Below, in pieces: positions 13,559 through 20,956 of a stretch of DNA of 22,903 nt (its first letter is position 1; every line of letters begins with the position of its first letter). Origin of the DNA: JACCXJ01 sp052387115. Lineage in GTDB: Bacteria; Pseudomonadota; Gammaproteobacteria; JACCXJ01. The notes beneath the pieces are model-generated. The model was not told the DNA's origin. It ran no database searches and saw only the letters and a list, made by a program, of their open reading frames with translations. Both the position numbers and the translations under genes were made by a program. The stretch lies in assembly GCA_052387115.1 (NCBI GenBank), contig JBQTJM010000036.1, forward strand, positions 1-22,903, read 5' to 3'.

Positions 13559-16500
13559 TCACTCGGTGAGCGCTGTGCCCGTTCCAGCCACAGGGATGGC
13601 GGCCGTCCCGACACCGCGCCCCCGCTCCGCCCATCTCCGGATGACGACATAAAATACCGGGGTCAGGATGAGACCGAACAACGTCACGCCGATCATCCCG
13701 GAGAACACCGTGATGCCCATGACCCGACGGACCTCGGCGCCCGCGCCGCTCGCGAGCACCAGCGGCACCACGCCGGCGATGAACGCCACCGAGGTCATCA
13801 CGATCGGCCGCAGCCGCAGCCGGCAGGCCTCGACCGCCGCTTCGACGATGCCGCGTCCCCGGTGCTCCAACTCGCGCGCGAATTCGACGATCAGGATGGC
13901 GTTCTTGCAGGCGAGCCCCATCAACACCACGAGCCCGATCTTGACGAAGATGTTGTTGTCACCGCCGGTGTACCACACCGCGAAAAGCGCCGAGAGCATG
14001 CACATCGGTACGATCAGGATCACCGCGAGCGGCAGGGTCCAGCTCTCGTAGAGCGCGGCCAGCACCAGGAACGCCAAGAGGACGCACAACGGGAACACCA
14101 CGAGATTGGCATGGCCTTCGGCTACCTGCTGGAAGCTGAGATCGGTCCAGGCGTGGCCCATGCCGGCGGGCAGCACTTGCGGCGCCAGCGCCTCGATGAC
14201 GGCAAGGGCCTCTGTCGAGGATATAACGCTCGGATCGGCCTGGCCGAGCAGATCGGCGGCCGGATAACCGTTGTAACGGATGACCGGATCGGGACCGTAA
14301 CTCCGATCGATGCTTACCACGGTCCCGATCGGCACCATCTCGCCGGCCTGATTGCGGGTACGCAGCAGGGCCACATCCTCGGCTTCGTCGCGAAACGGCG
14401 CATCGGCCTGGGCATAGACCTGATAGGTGCGCCCAAAACGGCTGAAGTCGTTCACATAGACCGAGCCGAGATAGACTTGCAGGGTCTCGAACACATCCGT
14501 CATCGTCACGCCTTGGGTCTTGGCCTTGCTGCGATCGATGCGCGCGGTCAGTTGCGGCACGTTGGATTGGTAGGAACTGATCGGAAAACCCATACCGGGG
14601 GTCTCTGAGAGTGTCCCGGCAAGCCCGGTCACGGCCTTTTGCAGCTCGCCGTAGCCGAGCCCCGCGCGGTCCTGGACATACAAGGAAAAGCCGGAGCCGG
14701 TGCCGATCCCAAGGATGGGCGGCGGCATGAATGCGAAGGCGAACGCCTCCTGAATGGCGGAAAACTTGCCCATCAATTCCTCGGCGATCTCGGGCGCCGG
14801 GCGCCCGCGCTTTGCGAAGCCATCGAGGCAGAAAAAGATGGTGCCGATATTTGGTGTGTTGCTGAATTGCAGCGCGTTCAGACCGGGAAAGGCGACCGCG
14901 TCGATGACCCCATCGGTAGATAATGCCATCTCGCTCATCTTGCGCACCACCGCCTCGGTGCGGTCCAGCGAGGCGCCTTCCGGCAGTTTCACCCCGCCGA
15001 TCAGATACAGCTTGTCCTGGGTCGGGATGAAGCCGCCGGGTACCATCTGGAACATCACCACCGTCGCCGCGACCAGGAGCGCATACACCGTGAGCATGAG
15101 CGGCGCACGCCCGAGCGCCCGCGGCCCGCCTTCCGCATAGGCCTGCGCGGCGCCGTTGAACAGGCGGTTGAAGGGCCGAAACACCCACCCAAAGAGCGCA
15201 TCGAGGATCCGCGTCGGTCGATCCGGCGGCGCCCCGTGGGCCTTAAGCAACACCGCGGCGAGGGCCGGCGAAAGGGTCAGCGAGTTCACCGCCGAGATCA
15301 CCGTCGAGATCGCGATGGTGACCGCGAACTGGCGATAGAACTGGCCGGTGACCCCGGACAGAAACGCGATGGGCACGAACACGGCGCACAAGACCAGCGC
15401 GATGGCGATGATAGGCCCGCTCACCTCGCGCATGGCCTGATGCGCGGCCGCTTTCGGCGACAGTCCGTTGCCGATATTGCGCTCGACGTTTTCCACCACC
15501 ACGATGGCATCGTCCACCACGATACCGATGGCGAGCACCATGCCAAACAAGGTCAGGGTATTGATCGAGAACCCGAGCGCCAGCAATACCGCGTAGGTGC
15601 CGATGATCGACACCGGCACCGCCAGGAGGGGAATAACAGAGGCGCGCCAGGTCTGCAGGAACAGGATCACCACCAGGACCACCAGGAGCACCGCCTCCAG
15701 GAGCGTCGTGATCACGGCCTTTATCGAATCGCGCACGAACACCGTCGGGTCATAGACCACGTCCCATTTCAATCCCTCTGGAAAAAACCTTTCGAGCTCC
15801 GCCATCTTGGCGCGCACGTCGTCGGAGATCTGGATGGCATTCGATCCGGGCGCCTGGAAGATCACCACTGCCACCGCCTGCTGGTTATTGAGCAGCGAGC
15901 GCAACGCGTACTCGGAGGCGCCGAGCTCGATGCGGGCGACATCGCGCAGGCGCGTGATCTGGCTATTCGTGCCGGTCTTCAGGACGATGTCACCGAACTC
16001 CTCCTCGGTGACAAGCCGGCCCTCTGCATGGATCGAGAGCGTGAAGTCGCGCGTGCCCGCCTGCGGGGGCGCGCCGATCGCGCCCGCCGAGACCTGCACG
16101 TTTTGCTCACGGATGGCTCGGACGATATCGCCTGCCGTCATCGCGCGCGCGGCGACCTGGTCGGGATCGAGCCAGATGCGCATCGAATAATCCCCGCCGC
16201 CGAAGATCATGGCCTGGCCGACCCCATCGATGCGGGCCAGCTCGTCTTTCACACGCAAGGTGGCGAAGTTGCGGAGATACAGGGTGTCGTATTTCTGGCT
16301 GGGCGAGAGCAGATGTACCACCATGGTGATGTTGGGCGACTGCTTCTCGGTGGTGACACCAAGCCGGCGCACGTCCTCGGGCAGCCGCGCCAGGGCCTGG
16401 TTGACACGGTTCTGCACCTGCACCTGGGCGAGATCGGCATCGGTGTCGGGCTTGAACGTGACCGTCACGGACAAGACGCCGTCGGAGGCCGCCACCGACT

Positions 16501-16744
16501 TCATGTAGATCATGTTCTCGACGCCGTTCAAGGCCTCCTCGAGGGGGGTGGCGACGGTCTCGGCGATGACCTTCGGGCTGGCGCCCGGATACACGGCCCG
16601 TACCGCGACCGAAGGCGGAACCACGTCGGGGTACTCGGTGACCGGGAGCAGCGGGATGGCGATGAGCCCCGCGACGAAAATGACGATGGATAAAACCGCG
16701 GCGAGGATCGGGCGATCGACGAACAGGGCCGAAAAGTCCTTCAT
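13559..16744 (-). CDS. RND multidrug efflux pump, inner-membrane permease (HAE1 family, MexF/OqxB-like)
   Basis: The 1061-residue protein begins MKDFSALFVDRPILAAVLSI and has the twofold RND plan: one N-terminal membrane helix, a periplasmic loop with RNFATLRVKDELARIDGVGQ, helices 2-6 from about residue 340 (AVITTLLEAVLLVVLVVILF, VIPLLAVPVSIIGTYAVLLA), then the second loop and helices 8-12. The proton-relay aspartates are in GIVVDDAIVVVENVERN. It should pump drugs or other amphiphiles out of the periplasm with the adaptor encoded just upstream. The start overlaps the adaptor stop as ATGA, so the two genes are translationally coupled. No outer-membrane channel gene is adjacent, so a TolC/OprM protein must come from elsewhere, as for AcrAB. 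Substrates cannot be told from the sequence. Confidence 0.95.
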   Translation of the reverse strand: MKDFSALFVDRPILAAVLSIVIFVAGLIAIPLLPVTEYPDVVPPSVAVRAVYPGASPKVIAETVATPLEEALNGVENMIYMKSVAASDGVLSVTVTFKPDTDADLAQVQVQNRVNQALARLPEDVRRLGVTTEKQSPNITMVVHLLSPSQKYDTLYLRNFATLRVKDELARIDGVGQAMIFGGGDYSMRIWLDPDQVAARAMTAGDIVRAIREQNVQVSAGAIGAPPQAGTRDFTLSIHAEGRLVTEEEFGDIVLKTGTNSQITRLRDVARIELGASEYALRSLLNNQQAVAVVIFQAPGSNAIQISDDVRAKMAELERFFPEGLKWDVVYDPTVFVRDSIKAVITTLLEAVLLVVLVVILFLQTWRASVIPLLAVPVSIIGTYAVLLALGFSINTLTLFGMVLAIGIVVDDAIVVVENVERNIGNGLSPKAAAHQAMREVSGPIIAIALVLCAVFVPIAFLSGVTGQFYRQFAVTIAISTVISAVNSLTLSPALAAVLLKAHGAPPDRPTRILDALFGWVFRPFNRLFNGAAQAYAEGGPRALGRAPLMLTVYALLVAATVVMFQMVPGGFIPTQDKLYLIGGVKLPEGASLDRTEAVVRKMSEMALSTDGVIDAVAFPGLNALQFSNTPNIGTIFFCLDGFAKRGRPAPEIAEELMGKFSAIQEAFAFAFMPPPILGIGTGSGFSLYVQDRAGLGYGELQKAVTGLAGTLSETPGMGFPISSYQSNVPQLTARIDRSKAKTQGVTMTDVFETLQVYLGSVYVNDFSRFGRTYQVYAQADAPFRDEAEDVALLRTRNQAGEMVPIGTVVSIDRSYGPDPVIRYNGYPAADLLGQADPSVISSTEALAVIEALAPQVLPAGMGHAWTDLSFQQVAEGHANLVVFPLCVLLAFLVLAALYESWTLPLAVILIVPMCMLSALFAVWYTGGDNNIFVKIGLVVLMGLACKNAILIVEFARELEHRGRGIVEAAVEACRLRLRPIVMTSVAFIAGVVPLVLASGAGAEVRRVMGITVFSGMIGVTLFGLILTPVFYVVIRRWAERGRGVGTAAIPVAGTGTALTE

Positions 16745-18066
16745 GCGTTCGGCTGTTTCGCGGGCGCGGCCGGTTCGCCGCCGTCGCTCGCCGGCAACGG
16801 GGCGGGGGGCGGCGGCGGATCGCCCATGCCGATGGTCTGTGGGGCGACCGGCATACCGGGGAAAAACACCTTCTGCACACCGTGTACGATGATCCTGTCG
16901 CCCGCCACCAGGCCCTCGGTCACGACTCTCAGTCCATCGATGATGCGCCCGAGCCTGACGTCGCGCCGCTCCGCGGAATTGCCCGCCCCGAGCACAAAGA
17001 CATATTTGCGATCCTGGTCGGTGAGGATCGCCTTGTCGTCCACCAGCACCGCCGAGAACGTGCCGCTGCCGAGGAGCTTGATGCGCGCGTAGAGGCCCGG
17101 GGTGAACGGGCGTCCCCCTCGTGAGTCGGAATGATTGTCGAGGACCGCGCGGGCGCTGATGGTGCCGGTGGCCGCGTCGAGCTGATTGTCGACGAAGTCC
17201 ATGCGCCCTTCATGCGGGAAACCCTGTTCGTCGGCGAGGCCCACGAACACCGGGTTTTCCACCTCGCGCGAGCTGGGTCTCTCGCCTAGACGCGCCATCG
17301 CGCCGTAGCGCAGATAGGTCGGCTCGTCGCACTCGAAATAGACATAAACGGGGTCGAGCGATACCACGGTCGTGAGCAGGGTCGCCTCCGGGATCATCTC
17401 ACCGCCACTGACGAGATTGCCGGGCCTCACCAGCGCACGGCCGGCGCGGCCGTCGATCGGCGAGCGCACCTCGGTGTATTCGAGATTGAGCCTGGCGACC
17501 ACGGCGGCCGCCTCGGCGGCGCGGATATCGGCCGAGGCCTGCGCATCGGCGGCCAGGCGCTCGTCGAACTGGTCCGCCGAGATCGCGCGTTTCTCGACCA
17601 GCTTCCGGGCGCGCGCCACCTGGGCGCGGGCCAGTTGGGAACGGGCCTGCGCCCGTGCCAGATCGGCCTCGGCGCGCAGCAGCTCGGCCTTGAAAAAGCG
17701 TTGGTCTATGACGAACAACACCTCGCCCTTCTGGACCTCTTTGCCTTCCTTGAAACCGAGCCGCTCGATATAGCCGGCCACCCGCGGCCGGATCTCCACC
17801 GTGTCCACCGCCTCGATATGGCCGGTGAACTCGTCCCACTGCGCCACCTCTTTGACCACCACCTCGGCCACACTGACGACCGGCGGCGGGGGAGCCGCGG
17901 CCCCGGGGCTCCCGGCCGGCTGGTTGCAGCCCGCCAGCAGGGCCCCGAGGACGCCCGTGAGTAAGCAAGCTGCCAGCACCAGCTGATTCCCTCCCCCTAT
18001 CAGGGGGAGGGCGAGGGGGAGGGTGGGGGTTGAGCGTCGCATAGTTCTGAGAGACTCGACCCCCAT
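16741..18066 (-). CDS. RND efflux periplasmic adaptor (membrane fusion protein), lipoprotein
   Basis: The product has the adaptor layout: a lipobox LLAGC (cysteine 47 from the ATG), a lipoyl half (VSVAEVVVKEVAQWDEFTGH, IRPRVAGYIERLGFKEGKEV), a coiled-coil hairpin (FFKAELLRAEADLARAQARS onward), the second lipoyl half (LNLEYTEVRSPIDGRAGRAL), then beta-barrel and membrane-proximal domains and a proline-rich end. The start is uncertain. The ATG at 18066 gives an unusually long N-region (residues 10-27 are encoded by a G-rich intergenic-type repeat). A GTG at 17979 would give an 18-residue signal with the cysteine at position 18 and has GGGAGGG nine bases upstream, but lacks basic residues. It is followed by the pump with a 4-base overlap. 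Confidence 0.92.
   Translation of the reverse strand: MGVESLRTMRRSTPTLPLALPLIGGGNQLVLAACLLTGVLGALLAGCNQPAGSPGAAAPPPPVVSVAEVVVKEVAQWDEFTGHIEAVDTVEIRPRVAGYIERLGFKEGKEVQKGEVLFVIDQRFFKAELLRAEADLARAQARSQLARAQVARARKLVEKRAISADQFDERLAADAQASADIRAAEAAAVVARLNLEYTEVRSPIDGRAGRALVRPGNLVSGGEMIPEATLLTTVVSLDPVYVYFECDEPTYLRYGAMARLGERPSSREVENPVFVGLADEQGFPHEGRMDFVDNQLDAATGTISARAVLDNHSDSRGGRPFTPGLYARIKLLGSGTFSAVLVDDKAILTDQDRKYVFVLGAGNSAERRDVRLGRIIDGLRVVTEGLVAGDRIIVHGVQKVFFPGMPVAPQTIGMGDPPPPPAPLPASDGGEPAAPAKQPNA
17989..18011. promoter_or_regulatory. Perfect 9-bp hairpin at the start of the efflux adaptor gene
   Basis: ccctccccc at 17989-17997 and gggggaggg at 18003-18011 pair completely with a 5-base loop. On the minus-strand transcript the second arm, GGGGGAGGG, ends nine bases before a GTG (17979) that is a candidate start for the adaptor, so the stem could hide a ribosome site. 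If the ATG at 18066 is used, the hairpin is inside the coding region. It also resembles the G-rich repeats found between genes in this window. Confidence 0.4.
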
Positions 18067-18411
18067 CCTATCCTTCCCCCTTCCAGGAGGAAGGGATGGA
18101 AAAGGGCATACAATTTCAAATATGTTTGGCTAGGCTTCAGGCTCTAGGCTCTCGACTGGGGGCTGTACCTATCGCCTGTCGCCAATGGCCTATAGCCTAT
18201 GAAGTCGGGCGATCCTACTGGTCACCTGTCGGTAGGTAAAGGTACGATGATCATGGGCGCTGCCGATGCCCGCGAATGGTGCACCTTCCCCAGGGGCCGC
18301 TCGTCCCGCCAGCACGGTCTACGGGCCCCGACGGCCGAGAAGGAGGGGAACCGTCCGGGATCAGCCCTTCGACACGCTGCTCGCCCAGACGAGCCACTCA
18401 AGAGGTGCCCC
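18067..18411. other. Intergenic region between the efflux operon and the VapB-like remnant
   Basis: No gene is recognised here. A hairpin cccttcc/ggaaggg lies at 18078-18095, just upstream of the adaptor ATG. At 18125-18200 there is low-complexity sequence built from variants of TAGGCTC, GGCCTATAGCC and similar words, of the type that accumulates in non-coding DNA. An open plus-strand frame from 18199 leads into the antitoxin remnant but its upstream part has no family features. The efflux promoter should be here; none stands out. Confidence 0.4.
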
Positions 18412-18650
18412 ATGAACCAGCGTGCCGAAGACGTACTCTTCGCGAAGATCCGGCAACTGCCGGCCGAGCGGCTTGCTCAGATTGCGCCGTGGTGGATCGA
18501 TTAGGGGCGTGGATTTTCTCGCGACCCAGGAACGCCGCCGCGAAGCTATCGAGCGACTGCAGGCGCTACGGGATCAGCTGCCGCCCGCGGAGATCGCCCG
18601 CCATGACACCGGAACCGCAATTATCGCCGGTCGCCGCCATGGTCAGCGGG
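18412..18650 (+). pseudogene. VapB/DUF2281-like antitoxin, frameshifted
   Basis: An ATG at 18412 with AGAGGTG upstream starts MNQRAEDVLFAKIRQLPAER LAQIAPWWID and then meets a stop at 18502-18504. In the next frame the sequence continues VDFLATQERRREAIERLQAL RDQLPPAEIARH. Joined together the two pieces give the common small antitoxin pattern AEALFAKIRALPPERLAEIEDFVDFLxxQ, with the EIEDF segment damaged. These proteins are antitoxins of PIN-domain (VapC-like) toxins. No PIN toxin follows; the next gene is on the opposite strand. The frame break makes the product non-functional unless a slippage signal exists, and none is seen. Confidence 0.65.
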
Positions 18651-18664
18651 CGTATCCGGTGGCA

Positions 18665-18913
18665 TTAGGATCTGACCTCAATGCGTATCAGCACGTTCGC
18701 AGTGTCTCCAGCGCGCGCTCCCGAAAAGGTAAGCTGCCCCTCATTCTTGTAATACGCCTCCCAGCGGAAGGCATCGCCGCCGAAGTCCAGGTAGAAGGGG
18801 ATCAACTTCTTGCCCGTGGAATGCCAATACGTATCGTTCGGTGGCCCTATCAAGTCTCGCACCTCGCTTCGCCCCATGCCGATCTGTAGCTTTGCGAACC
18901 TGCTATTCGGGAG
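18665..18913 (-). CDS. BamE/SmpA-like small protein, N-terminus unclear
   Basis: The minus-strand frame ending at TAA 18665-18667 reads NSRFAKLQIGMGRSEVRDLI GPPNDTYWHSTGKKLIPFYL DFGGDAFRWEAYYKNEGQLT then VLIRIEVRS. The FxKLxxGMxxxEVxDLIGPP opening is the SmpA/OmlA (BamE) fold signature, and the IPFYxxGxDxxRxEAYYKGxGxxxF continuation fits a set of small uncharacterised lipoproteins of that fold. The first ATG in frame is at 18877, but family similarity already begins about 12 codons upstream (to about 18913), where no start codon or lipobox is visible. The N-terminal signal may have been lost or frameshifted, so this may be a pseudogene. It points at the VapB-like remnant from the other side. 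Confidence 0.55.
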   Translation of the reverse strand, partial: LPNSRFAKLQIGMGRSEVRDLIGPPNDTYWHSTGKKLIPFYLDFGGDAFRWEAYYKNEGQLTFSGARAGDTANVLIRIEVRS

Positions 18914-19021
18914 GCCGCCGAGGCGCCGGTCTGGCGGGCCGCACGGACCGCAAGACTGCGCATGACCGGGGCCAGTCGGGCAGGGGCCTCGGATGGTGTC
19001 GGGGCGCGGCGGGGGACGATA

Positions 19022-19303
19022 CTACGTCGTGATCGCCAGCTTCACACCCAGGCCGTGCAGCACCTTGAGAATGGTGTCGTAGCGCGGTTTCGCCCCCGGC
19101 ATCAATGCCTTGTACAAGCTCTCTCGACCCAGTCCGGTATCCTTGGCGAGCTGCGTCATTCCGCGTGCCTTGGCCACGTCGCCAAGCGCCAAGAGGAACA
19201 GATCCGGGTTGTTTTCTTCCAGTACGGCCGTCAGGTATTCCGCAATCGCCTCCTCATTGTCTAGATAAGCGCTTGCGTCAAACTCGCTGATTTTCTCTTT
19301 CAT
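19022..19303 (-). CDS. HigA-type addiction module antitoxin
   Basis: The 93-residue protein (MKEKISEFDASAYLDNEEAI, AEYLTAVLEENNPDLFLLAL, GDVAKARGMTQLAKDTGLGR ESLYKAL) is a typical small antidote protein of the type paired with short RelE/HigB-like killers. The HTH spans about residues 42-72 (GDVAKARGM, LAKDTGLGRESLYKAL). It follows the toxin gene, as in the reverse-order higBA arrangement, starting three bases after the toxin stop. GAGGATTG upstream serves as the ribosome site inside the toxin end. It is full length with no damage and would bind its own operator and the toxin. Confidence 0.88.
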   Translation of the reverse strand: MKEKISEFDASAYLDNEEAIAEYLTAVLEENNPDLFLLALGDVAKARGMTQLAKDTGLGRESLYKALMPGAKPRYDTILKVLHGLGVKLAITT

Positions 19304-19306
19304 GAC

Positions 19307-19603
19307 TCAATCCTCCAGATCGCGAACCATCGCCTTGGCCCGCGTGATGTCACGGTCTTGCGTCGGTTTGTCACCGCCGCAAAGCAGCAGGATGATCAAC
19401 TCGCGGCGCCGTGCGAAGTACAGCCGATAACCGGGCCCTACATCCACACGCATTTCCGAAATGCCATCACCTACAGGCTTTACATCGCCCAGATGGCCAA
19501 GCTTCGCCATCTGCATCCGAGCAATGATGCGGGCCTAGGCCCCCGGATCGCGCAACTCGCCCAACCACTGGGCGAAGGTTTCGGTTTGCTGAATGGTGAA
19601 CAC
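19307..19603 (-). pseudogene. HigB/RelE-like addiction module toxin with an in-frame amber codon
   Basis: From a GTG at 19603 the frame reads FTIQQTETFAQWLGELRDPG A, then TAG at 19535-19537, then ARIIARMQMAKLGHLGDVKP VGDGISEMRVDVGPGYRLYF ARRRELIILLLCGGDKPTQD RDITRAKAMVRDLED. Apart from the stop this is a complete 98-residue RelE-fold killer protein (consensus IRQTxxFxxWLxxLRDxxARARIxxRIxRLxxGNxGDxKPVGxGVSELRIDYGPGYRVYF). The amber codon stands where relatives have arginine or a similar residue, in GCC-TAG-GCC. Reinitiation at the ATG at 19516 would give a 69-residue protein without the first helices. Such toxins cut mRNA on ribosomes; this one is probably dead, although the antitoxin is intact. 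Confidence 0.8.
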
Positions 19604-19935
19604 GAGAAGAGTGTATCTCTATGGATACGTTCTGGCAAGGGACAACAGCGGACCCGGACAGCCCCGTAAGGTAGGTACCGCCCGCCGTTCGGGTGCTGTT
19701 CGGCACACAAGGTGGCCAATGCCCACGCTTGGCAGTGCCCGTGGTAGCGGGCGACCACGACCGCGAGGGCGCGGTAGTCGTTCGGGGAATCGGGCTCTTA
19801 TCCTGTGTCCCGCTGCACTTCTTGCCCTTCTTGCCGGCCGCGGCTACAGTAATGCCTGCATGAACAGATGCTGGACGGCTTCGCTCAGGATAAACTCCGT
19901 TGAAGGATTCTTCCCTGCAAGCGAGGGAACATTTT
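19604..19935. other. Region without an intact gene; holds a possible tRNA nucleotidyltransferase scrap
   Basis: On the minus strand at about 19725-19785 one frame reads PNDYRALAVVVARYHGHC, which resembles the PNxYRDLALLVARYHGxxH stretch of bacterial CCA-adding enzyme (cca). It does not continue as cca: the same frame goes on LCAEQHPNGGRYLPYGAVRV, which I cannot place. The remaining sequence up to 19935 carries the leader of the RHH-like gene, with GAGGGA eight bases before its ATG. The cca assignment is a weak one based on 18 residues. Confidence 0.3.
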
Positions 19936-20340
19936 ATGACCCTGACTATTGAGATCACTCCTGAATTGGAATCACAGGTGCGCGAGCAAGCCACCCGGCG
20001 CGGGCTTGGTGCTGGCGAGTACATTACGACTATTCTGCGCGAGTATTTGCGCCACAGCCCAGATACGCCGTGTCTTCCGGAGGCGGAGGCTCACCTGTTG
20101 CAGCAAATCAATGAAGGGCTTCCGCCAGAACTGTGGCGACGCTACAACGAACTGATTGCCAAGCGTCGCGCGGAAACCCTTACGCCGGACGAACGGGTAA
20201 CCTTGATCGCGTTGTCAGACCAGGTCGAGGCACGGAACGCCCGCCGCATTCAGCACCTCGTCGAATTAGCTCATTGTCGGCAGATGGCGCTCCCGGCCCT
20301 GATGCAGCAGTTAGGGATCGAAGTTCCTCCTCATGTCTGA
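19936..20340 (+). CDS. Ribbon-helix-helix-like small protein, upstream partner of an HNH nuclease
   Basis: The 134-residue protein begins MTLTIEITPELESQVREQAT RRGLGAGEYITTILREYLRH, a strand followed by two helices in the style of RHH (Arc/CopG/ParD) DNA-binding antitoxins. The second half is helical, with LPPELWRRYNELIAKRRAET LTPDERVTLIALSDQVEARN ARRIQHLVELA. I recall similar proteins of unknown function next to HNH genes in cyanobacteria and proteobacteria. The ATG at 19936 is preferred over one at 19900 because of the GAGGGA ribosome site eight bases before it. It overlaps the HNH gene by eight bases, so the two are co-translated. An antitoxin or regulator role is inference from this arrangement. 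Confidence 0.75.
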   Translation: MTLTIEITPELESQVREQATRRGLGAGEYITTILREYLRHSPDTPCLPEAEAHLLQQINEGLPPELWRRYNELIAKRRAETLTPDERVTLIALSDQVEARNARRIQHLVELAHCRQMALPALMQQLGIEVPPHV

Positions 20341-20785
20341 AGGCTCTGTGACCGAAGAGCAAAAACAAGCGGTAGCGGAGCGTGCAAGGGGATGCTGCGA
20401 ATATTGCCGGAGCCAAGCGCGGTTCTCTCCCGACCCGTTTTCCGTGGAACATATTGTACCGCGCAGTCGTGGCGGGACCGCAGATTTGGCGAACTTAGCC
20501 TTGGCCTGTCAAGGATGTAACAATCGCAAATACACCAGCATCGAGGCCATTGATCCTATCACTGGTGAGGCGGTCCCCCTTTACCATCCTCGTGAGCAAC
20601 GGTGGGCTGATCATTCCGCCTGGAACCAGGAGTATACGTTGGTGCTGGGACTAACCCCAACCGGGCGTGCGACAGTCGAGAGACTACAACTGAACCGTGT
20701 AGGTGTCGTCAACTTGCGACGCACTTTGCGTACTGTCGGTGAGTATCCTCCTGAGCCCACAAGAGCGCAAAAAACGAGTGGCTGA
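20333..20785 (+). CDS. HNH endonuclease
   Basis: The 150-residue protein has a complete HNH domain near its N-terminus: ARGCCEYCRSQARFSPDPFS with the first CxxC (residues 22-25), VEHIVPRSRGG with the general-base histidine 40, DLANLALACQGCNNRKY with the asparagine near 54 and the second CxxC (59-62). The C-terminal part (residues 75-150, EAVPLYHPREQRWADHSAWN and after) is the usual extension of this small stand-alone group. The active-site and zinc residues are all present, so it should be able to cut DNA; the target is unknown. It starts inside the end of the RHH-like gene (ATG 20333, upstream stop 20338-20340). Base composition looks less GC-rich than the surrounding housekeeping genes, which suggests transfer. 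Confidence 0.88.
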   Translation: MSEGSVTEEQKQAVAERARGCCEYCRSQARFSPDPFSVEHIVPRSRGGTADLANLALACQGCNNRKYTSIEAIDPITGEAVPLYHPREQRWADHSAWNQEYTLVLGLTPTGRATVERLQLNRVGVVNLRRTLRTVGEYPPEPTRAQKTSG

Positions 20786-20800
20786 TCGAGGAAAAGGGAT

Positions 20801-20947
20801 ATGGGTGTTCAGGCCGCGCAGGAGTCAACTTCGCCATGGGGTGTAAACCAAAGTTACGAACCTCCGCTCGGGTGGTACGAGGAGAGACATTACATTACTA
20901 ACATTGATTTTTGTGGACATCGCTATCGCTCCATCTCTGCTCAATAG
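20801..20947 (+). CDS. 48-codon ORF after the HNH gene, unknown
   Basis: An ATG at 20801 preceded by GAGGAAAAGGGAT opens a frame of 48 codons to TAG at 20945-20947. The product starts MGVQAAQESTSPWGVNQSYE and ends PPLGWYEERHYITNIDFCGH then RYRSISAQ. It is rich in aromatic residues and not low-complexity. It has no signal peptide or membrane helix, and I do not recognise it. It follows the HNH stop by 15 bases in the same direction and ends nine bases before the convergent Nudix gene stop. It could be the third gene of the unit or the start of a truncated gene. Confidence 0.4.
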   Translation: MGVQAAQESTSPWGVNQSYEPPLGWYEERHYITNIDFCGHRYRSISAQ

Positions 20948-20956
20948 CGGAATCTC

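Noticed and set aside
15236..16693. 485-codon plus-strand open frame opposite the RND pump
   Set aside because: Histidine-, arginine- and aspartate-rich antisense of conserved membrane-protein codons; not a gene.
18199..18411. Upstream extension of the VapB-like frame as a longer protein
   Set aside because: The added residues have no family similarity, and a good ribosome site stands directly before the ATG at 18412.
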